From an uncultured Clostridia bacterium (GTDB taxonomy: Bacteria > Bacillota > Clostridia > Peptostreptococcales > Anaerovoracaceae), in contig CAKQHH010000002.1 in NCBI GenBank assembly GCA_934234035.1, positions 71,203 to 135,202 on the forward strand: a DNA stretch of 64,000 nucleotides, read 5' to 3'. Under the pieces are notes generated by a model. That model was not told where the DNA came from. It saw only the letters and a program-made list of their open reading frames with translations, and did no database searches. Below, in pieces: positions 59,748-64,000 of this stretch. The position numbers and the translations under genes are program-made. Positions within the stretch are counted from its first letter, which is position 1. Every line of letters starts with the position of its first letter.

Positions 59748-60524
59748 CTACTTGTTGAACCACTCATCTACCAGCTTATCGTAGGTGCCGTCTTCCTTGA
59801 TGTTGGCAAGGCCCTTGTTGATCTTTTCCAGAAGTTCATCATTTCCCTTGGCAACGGCAAAACCGTAGTTCTCTGCGTTGAGTGCTTCACCTACCATTTT
59901 TACCTTGTCCGGCTGCTTCTTCATGTACGCTTCGTTTACCGGCTTGTCGTTGATTACGGCCGAAACGTCTCCGTTAATCAGCTGCATCATCGCCGTATCC
60001 AGGCCGTCGACGATTACCGCTTCTTTAATCTTGCCTTCCTTCTTGAGGGTCTTCACCTTCTCCGCACCGGTGGTTCCGGTCTGAGCCGCAACCTTCATAT
60101 CCGGAGTCAAATCATCGATGCTTTTGATGTCGTTATTGTCATTCGCTACCACAACGTACAGCTGAGATTCATAGTATGCATCGCTGAAATCTACCTGTTT
60201 CTGTCTTTCCTTATCGTCCTTGTTCATTCCCGCTGCGACGATATCGATGTTGCCGGCTTTGAGTGCCGGAATCAGACCGTCAAAGGACAGGTTCTCAAAG
60301 GTTACCTCGAAGCCCTGGTCTTTGCCGATGGCCTTAATCAGGTCCATATCCAATCCCACGATGTTCTGATCTTCATCGGTGGTATCAAACGGCGGGAATG
60401 TCGGTTCGGTTCCCACCTTATAGCTTACCGTTTCCTCATCGCTGCCACCGCCGCATGCTGTCAACGAGATAATCATTCCTACGGACAGCAGGGCTGCCAG
60501 CACCAAAGTTACTTTCTTTTTCAT
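59748..60524 (-). CDS. Amino-acid ABC transporter substrate-binding lipoprotein
   Basis: A 258-residue family-3 binding protein. The N-terminus is a lipoprotein signal (MKKKVTLVLAALLSVGMIIS, then LTACGGG with the lipidated Cys). The mature part shows KVGTEPTFPPFDTTDEDQ, GLDMDLIKAIGKD, FDGLIPALKAGNIDIVAAGM, QTGTTGAEKV and EDGTYDKLVDEWF. The ATG at 60524 has GAGGAGG nine bases upstream. As the first gene of the operon it defines the cargo: an amino acid, plausibly cystine or cysteine given cyuA. Confidence 0.92.
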   Translation of the reverse strand: MKKKVTLVLAALLSVGMIISLTACGGGSDEETVSYKVGTEPTFPPFDTTDEDQNIVGLDMDLIKAIGKDQGFEVTFENLSFDGLIPALKAGNIDIVAAGMNKDDKERQKQVDFSDAYYESQLYVVVANDNNDIKSIDDLTPDMKVAAQTGTTGAEKVKTLKKEGKIKEAVIVDGLDTAMMQLINGDVSAVINDKPVNEAYMKKQPDKVKMVGEALNAENYGFAVAKGNDELLEKINKGLANIKEDGTYDKLVDEWFNK

Positions 60525-60676
60525 ATTCTCCATCCTCCTCAACATAATCTTAAATGTTCTCAAACATGTTCTTAATCGTTTTCATAATTATAGATGTTTT
60601 CGCATGATTATGCAATAGTTATTTTGGCTTTTTTTACAGAAAAACCCGTTTTTCATGTTTCTTTTTTCAAACACAA

Positions 60677-60717
60677 GCAAAAAGAGCGGAATCTTCCTCG
60701 ATTCCACTCTTTTGCAA
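60677..60717 (-). terminator. Terminator of the flavoprotein-ferredoxin operon
   Basis: CAAAAGAG / CTCTTTTTG outer arms and GGAATC/GATTCC inner arms, 34 bases past the ferredoxin stop. Confidence 0.82.
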
Positions 60718-60750
60718 ATGTAGGTATAAGTGAAGGTATTGATAAAAATA

Positions 60751-61023
60751 CTATTTCACCGGGACGAACTTCGTCCGGTTAATCAGCGGATGCTCCAAAT
60801 GAATGGCGCCCTCTACCGGGCATTCCATCACGCAGGCTCCGCAGTAAATGCATTCCCCCGGATACATTACAACCGGCGATTGTCCTTTTTTCTCCGATGG
60901 AACCAGAACGTCAATCGGGCATGCATTCGTGCAGGAATTGCAGCCGATGCAAAGTTCCTTATTATATGTGATCGGATTTGCACTGCATGGTACTTCCGAT
61001 GCAAACAGCTCTTTATTACTCAT
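60751..61023 (-). CDS. AprB-like 2[4Fe-4S] ferredoxin
   Basis: A 90-residue protein with two complete cluster motifs: C25, C28, C31, C35 (CIGCNSCTNACP) and C58, C61, C64, C68 (CIYCGACVMECP), separated by a 15-residue insert. The order and C-terminal EGAIHLEHPL resemble AprB, the electron-transfer subunit of adenylylsulfate reductase. It overlaps the end of the flavoprotein gene by eight bases and is likely its electron partner. Confidence 0.9.
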   Translation of the reverse strand: MSNKELFASEVPCSANPITYNKELCIGCNSCTNACPIDVLVPSEKKGQSPVVMYPGECIYCGACVMECPVEGAIHLEHPLINRTKFVPVK

Positions 61024-62965
61024 AATACTTCGGTGCCTCCTCCTTGATATAATCCCGGTTATATTTCTCGTACATTTCCTCTACGTCGCCGTAATAGTCG
61101 TGCGGAATTTCCCCGCGAACGGCCTTTCCGTTCTCCAGACGGATGGTAAGGAACTTCTTATCCTCTTCCGGATCCATTTCCGGATAATCGCTCCGCTGGA
61201 AACACAGCGGTGCGGAGCTGGATTTTCTCATCTTGCATGCTTCCAGAATCATCTTGGATACATCCAAAATATCCAGCACTTCATGGGTTCTCATAAGATC
61301 GTGCGGATTCTCGCAGTGCAGCTTCGGTACGATGTCCTTGCTGTAGGTGTTCAGCAGATCCAAGCCTTCATTCAGCAGCTCTTCGCACTTCACTTCTGCG
61401 CAGTAATTCTGCATACACTTGGAAATCGCAAAATTCAGTTCCCTCCAGGAATATCCTTCTTCGGTATAAAGCGGTGCCAGCAGGCGTTCTTTTTCCGTCT
61501 CCGCCTGTGCCTTATCGTACTCCACAGGAGCGATTTCCGAAGCGTGCGCCGCTGCTTTTCGTCCGGCATAGTAACCGGTAGCGGATGCCGCACCGCCGCA
61601 ATCCATTGCGTACAGCTGATCTCCGGCCGCATACACCCCTTCGATATTGGTCATCAGGTTCCAGTCGGTAATTACGCCGCCCGGCGCACCGAACAACTGT
61701 CTCTCCTGTCCCAGGAAGTTCGCAGACTGCCAGCCGGTTCCATAGCTCTGCAGCATATGCTTTTCCGGATCAAATCCCTTCTCGGTGTAGTACTTGAGTA
61801 CCGGAATCTTGGTTCTTCCTTCTTCACCAACCATCATACCCCAGATGACTTTTCTCTCCATCTCCGGCATTTTGCTCAGGTCGGCGTAGAACGGCAGCTT
61901 GTATCCTCTCTTTGCCAATTCCTCAAACGGCATGGTTTCCGGTCCCCGGTATTCGTATTTCGCTTCGTCAATTACGCCGCCCTTCAGGAAGAATTTCTGT
62001 CCCTTTACCGGATTAAAACGCTCCGAAACGCTCTTCAGTTCATTGCCGTCTCTGTCCAGATACGGAATCTCCACGCCTCTGGCATCCACCATCGTGGCAC
62101 CGTACCAAGTGTTGTGGTTGTTTCCGGTGCTGTACGGCGGATAGCTTCTTCCTGCCGCAGAGAATTCTCCCCGAACGGATTTCTCCATCATGGTAAATTC
62201 CATACCGGCACGATAACCCATCGCATGTCCGCTTCCGATGCTGTTGAACGGACGGAACTCACAAAGGCCCGGAAGATCCGCATTGAACAGCCATACTCTG
62301 GCCGGACGGGACATCGCCAGAATGGTGGATTTCGCCGAAACGCTGTAGAACTTACCGGTACGCACATTCATACCGCAGGCGCCTGCGCCGATAATTTTAT
62401 CCCCTTCCTTCTTCGTCAGAAGAGAAGTGGCCTCCGTTCTGTCCAAAACCTTCACACCCAGCTTCTTGCATTCCTTATAGAGCGCCGGTTTGAATCCGGA
62501 ACCCCAGATTCTCAGGGTGTAGCGATTGGTATAATCGTAAGCGTACATCAGCTTCGTCTCGTCATCGCGGAACTCTGCACCCTTGAACTCATCTTCCATA
62601 TCGCGGATTTTTCCGCCGAAACTTTCCATATCCAGCAGACGGTCCCAGCCTTCCCGACATTCGATGTAGTGGGCAATTCCGTTGCTGTAATGATCCTGTT
62701 CATCGATATAGGCCTCCGCAACCTCCTTCGGTGTCACCTGACTCCCCGGGTTGGTACATGCGGATTCCCAGTGATCGAATCCGCTTCCCGCCGAACCGGA
62801 ACGCTTTGTCGCACCCTTTTCCATCAGGATTACCTTCTGTCCCTTACGCGCTGCCGCAATTGCTGCGTAGCATCCCGCAAGACCGCCGCCCAGTACCAGA
62901 ACATCGCATTCCAGATGCTCTTCCTGACCGATTTCATTTGCATAAGGCCATTTATGTAAACTCAT
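61016..62965 (-). CDS. AprA-like FAD-dependent reductase
   Basis: A 649-residue flavoprotein of the succinate dehydrogenase/fumarate reductase/AprA superfamily. FAD site: DVLVLGGGLAGCYAAIAAA and EKGATKRSGSAGSGFDHW (part); middle NSIGSGHAMGYRAG; late FAD part GVYAAGDQLYAMDCGGAASATGYYAG; C-terminal helical domain with CMQNYCAEVKCEE. AGGAGG precedes the ATG. With the AprB-like ferredoxin it makes an AprAB-shaped pair, but no ATP sulfurylase or Qmo genes are here, so adenylylsulfate need not be the substrate. Confidence 0.85.
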   Translation of the reverse strand: MSLHKWPYANEIGQEEHLECDVLVLGGGLAGCYAAIAAARKGQKVILMEKGATKRSGSAGSGFDHWESACTNPGSQVTPKEVAEAYIDEQDHYSNGIAHYIECREGWDRLLDMESFGGKIRDMEDEFKGAEFRDDETKLMYAYDYTNRYTLRIWGSGFKPALYKECKKLGVKVLDRTEATSLLTKKEGDKIIGAGACGMNVRTGKFYSVSAKSTILAMSRPARVWLFNADLPGLCEFRPFNSIGSGHAMGYRAGMEFTMMEKSVRGEFSAAGRSYPPYSTGNNHNTWYGATMVDARGVEIPYLDRDGNELKSVSERFNPVKGQKFFLKGGVIDEAKYEYRGPETMPFEELAKRGYKLPFYADLSKMPEMERKVIWGMMVGEEGRTKIPVLKYYTEKGFDPEKHMLQSYGTGWQSANFLGQERQLFGAPGGVITDWNLMTNIEGVYAAGDQLYAMDCGGAASATGYYAGRKAAAHASEIAPVEYDKAQAETEKERLLAPLYTEEGYSWRELNFAISKCMQNYCAEVKCEELLNEGLDLLNTYSKDIVPKLHCENPHDLMRTHEVLDILDVSKMILEACKMRKSSSAPLCFQRSDYPEMDPEEDKKFLTIRLENGKAVRGEIPHDYYGDVEEMYEKYNRDYIKEEAPKYYE

Positions 62966-63097
62966 CGCTGCAAACCTCCTAAAATCTATATTCCTTGCTG
63001 TAACTTTATATCCGGATTTGATGTTATGATTATATCATCGGATTTTGCAAAATGCAATATTAAATAATCAAATTCATGCTTTTTTTGCAAAATAAAC

Positions 63098-63125
63098 GAC
63101 CTGCCGAATCGGTTTCCGACAGGTC
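63098..63125 (-). terminator. Terminator after HIRAN gene
   Basis: GACCTG / CAGGTC outer arms and CCG/CGG inner pairs, followed by GTTTATTTT on the minus strand. Confidence 0.7.
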
Positions 63126-63175
63126 ATCCGTTAAGAGAGTTTAAATATATGACAACTAGCATTTTGACGGTATTT

Positions 63176-63487
63176 TTATTTCATATTTTCCCATTCGTCG
63201 CACAGCACGCACAGCAGCGCCTCCGGCAGAATGCGAATTACTTTGCCCTCCGCTTCATCGCCGATTTTATCGTACAGACGTCCGGCACTGTAAGATTCCC
63301 CCAGAACGGTCGGAACGCTGTTCGCCACATATCCGATCACCCCCAATCCCGGGACCTTCGCCTGGATTGCTTCGTGATCGTATTTGTTATCCGGCTCCTT
63401 TTTCAGCTTCACCCGATCTCCTTTTTCAAACAATTCCGTTCCGTAACGGTAGCTGGTTCCGGTAATTGTAAAATAAATCTTATCCAT
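63176..63487 (-). CDS. HIRAN-domain protein
   Basis: A 103-residue protein that is almost all HIRAN domain: ITGTSYRYGTELFEKGDRVKL, EPDNKYDHEAIQAKVPGLG and IGYVANSV. HIRAN domains bind DNA ends or stalled-fork DNA when fused to helicases; the stand-alone bacterial form has no assigned role. It is monocistronic, with AGGGA before the ATG. Confidence 0.85.
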   Translation of the reverse strand: MDKIYFTITGTSYRYGTELFEKGDRVKLKKEPDNKYDHEAIQAKVPGLGVIGYVANSVPTVLGESYSAGRLYDKIGDEAEGKVIRILPEALLCVLCDEWENMK

Positions 63488-63671
63488 TTCAATCCCTCCA
63501 TATGATTCTTATTCCGTTCATCTGTATTAAACTTGAGTATATTGTAGCACCGGATTTGAATCATTGGAATTTCTTTTTGATGAAAATAATCGTATTGGGA
63601 AAATAGTTACCCAATTTTCCGCCAAATACACAGATATATTCATGAAAAAAGAGAAACGGACGAAAAATGCA

Positions 63672-63711
63672 TTAAAAAAACCCCTGAAACTCATTTGTTT
63701 CAAGGGTTTTA
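63672..63711 (-). terminator. Terminator of the rRNA/tRNA unit
   Basis: AAAACCCTTGAAAC / GTTTCAGGGGTTTT stem followed by a T-run on the minus strand, directly after tRNA-Leu. Confidence 0.9.
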
Positions 63712-63712
63712 C

Positions 63713-63795
63713 TGGTGCGCGACGAGGGACTTGAACCCCCACGGTCTCCCGCTAGAACCTAAATCTAGTGCGTCTGCCAATTCCGCCAGTCGCGC
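63713..63795 (-). tRNA. tRNA-Leu (UAG)
   Basis: 83 bases with encoded CCA. Acceptor GCGCGAC/GTCGCGC, anticodon stem CTAGA/TCTAG with loop TTTAGGT (anticodon TAG), T-loop GGTTCAAGTCC and the long class-II variable arm expected of leucine tRNA. Confidence 0.95.
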
Positions 63796-63844
63796 GCAAA
63801 AGTATTCTTTGTAAAAATTAACCCCGCTTTTGCAAGCGGGGTAG

Positions 63845-63919
63845 TGGTGACCCTACCGGGACTCGAACCCGGGTTACCACCGTGAAAGGGTGGTGTCTTA
63901 ACCACTTGACCATAGGGCC
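63845..63919 (-). tRNA. tRNA-Glu (UUC)
   Basis: 75 bases with encoded CCA. Acceptor GGCCCTA/TAGGGTC, anticodon stem CCACC/GGTGG with loop CTTTCAC (anticodon TTC), T-loop GGTTCGAGTCC. Confidence 0.95.
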
Positions 63920-63928
63920 TTAGAAAAA

Positions 63929-64000
63929 CCGGCGACTTCCTAATTTCCCAGGCAGCTTCCCGCCAAGTATCTTCAGCGCTGGAGAGCTTAACTTCTGTGT
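63929..64000 (-). rRNA. rrf: 5S rRNA, 3' part
   Basis: On the minus strand ACACAGAAGTTAAGCTC, GATACTTGGCGGGAAGC and the closing GTCGCCGG match the second half of bacterial 5S rRNA. The 5' part lies beyond the window. The order 5S - tRNA-Glu - tRNA-Leu is the end of an rRNA operon. Confidence 0.88.

Noticed and set aside
60525-60676. Riboswitch or T-box ahead of the amino-acid ABC operon
   Set aside because: I see no T-box consensus, S-box core or terminator/antiterminator pair in the short leader.
63527-63742. 71-residue frame near the right end
   Set aside because: Overlaps tRNA-Leu and its terminator.

Overview
The window reads as chromosomal DNA of an anaerobic, low-to-mid GC Gram-positive bacterium of the class Clostridia. 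This is an inference from three things: the Firmicutes gene order rimP-nusA-ylxR-infB-rbfA-nrnA-truB-ribF, a NiaR-type NAD regulator, and many oxygen-sensitive or anaerobic enzyme types (radical SAM, Fe-S cysteine desulfidase, AprAB-like flavoprotein/ferredoxin). The species cannot be named from the sequence.

Layout. 1-9.7 kb: the 3' part of an ABC-F ATPase, a MATE exporter, two tandem GntR/FCD regulators, an M20 (PepV-like) dipeptidase, a GPH-type symporter, an M42 aminopeptidase and PepT, which together look like a peptide-use region. 9.7-15.5 kb: a second ABC-F ATPase and the NAD de novo set niaR-nadC-nadB, divergent from nadA over a shared promoter region with NiaR-like boxes. 15.6-19.2 kb: an ABC ATPase and a 976-residue FtsX-type permease with a coiled-coil insert. 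19.25-20.5 kb: an array of 86-bp structured tandem repeats, a long hairpin and an IS200/IS605 remnant. 20.8-29.8 kb: nudC, ribF, truB, nrnA, rbfA, infB, ylxR, nusA and rimP.

29.8-52.6 kb is the centrepiece, a large allantoin-catabolism island. One minus-strand operon runs allE - allD - allFG (one fused protein) - allK - LctP-family permease - 65-residue membrane protein - allC - regulator. The regulator has a Cro/C1-like domain in front of a GntR/FCD protein. Beyond it lie a divergent alpha/beta hydrolase, a radical SAM protein, two paralogous allantoinase + NCS1-permease pairs, allH (DUF2877), a nitroreductase and a D-2-hydroxyacid dehydrogenase. Read together, the genes predict: allantoin uptake (NCS1), ring opening (allantoinase), allantoate to ureidoglycine to ureidoglycolate (AllC, AllE), oxidation to oxalurate (AllD), carbamoyl transfer giving oxamate and carbamoyl phosphate (AllFGH), and ATP from carbamoyl phosphate (carbamate kinase). 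Six related 22-bp palindromic sites (arms like AAAATTTGGT / ACCAAATTTT around CA) lie in front of allE, both allantoinases, the nitroreductase and the dehydrogenase/sRNA region. They resemble FadR-family operators and overlap candidate -35 elements, so I infer a regulon.

52.9-60.5 kb: a LytS/LytTR-type two-component system, an SLC1 symporter, an L-cysteine desulfidase-family protein and a polar amino-acid ABC transporter, plausibly a cysteine or amino-acid module. 60.7-63.5 kb: an AprB-like ferredoxin and AprA-like flavoprotein, then a HIRAN-domain protein. The window closes with tRNA-Leu(UAG), tRNA-Glu(UUC) and the 3' part of a 5S rRNA on the minus strand, i.e. the tail of an rRNA operon.
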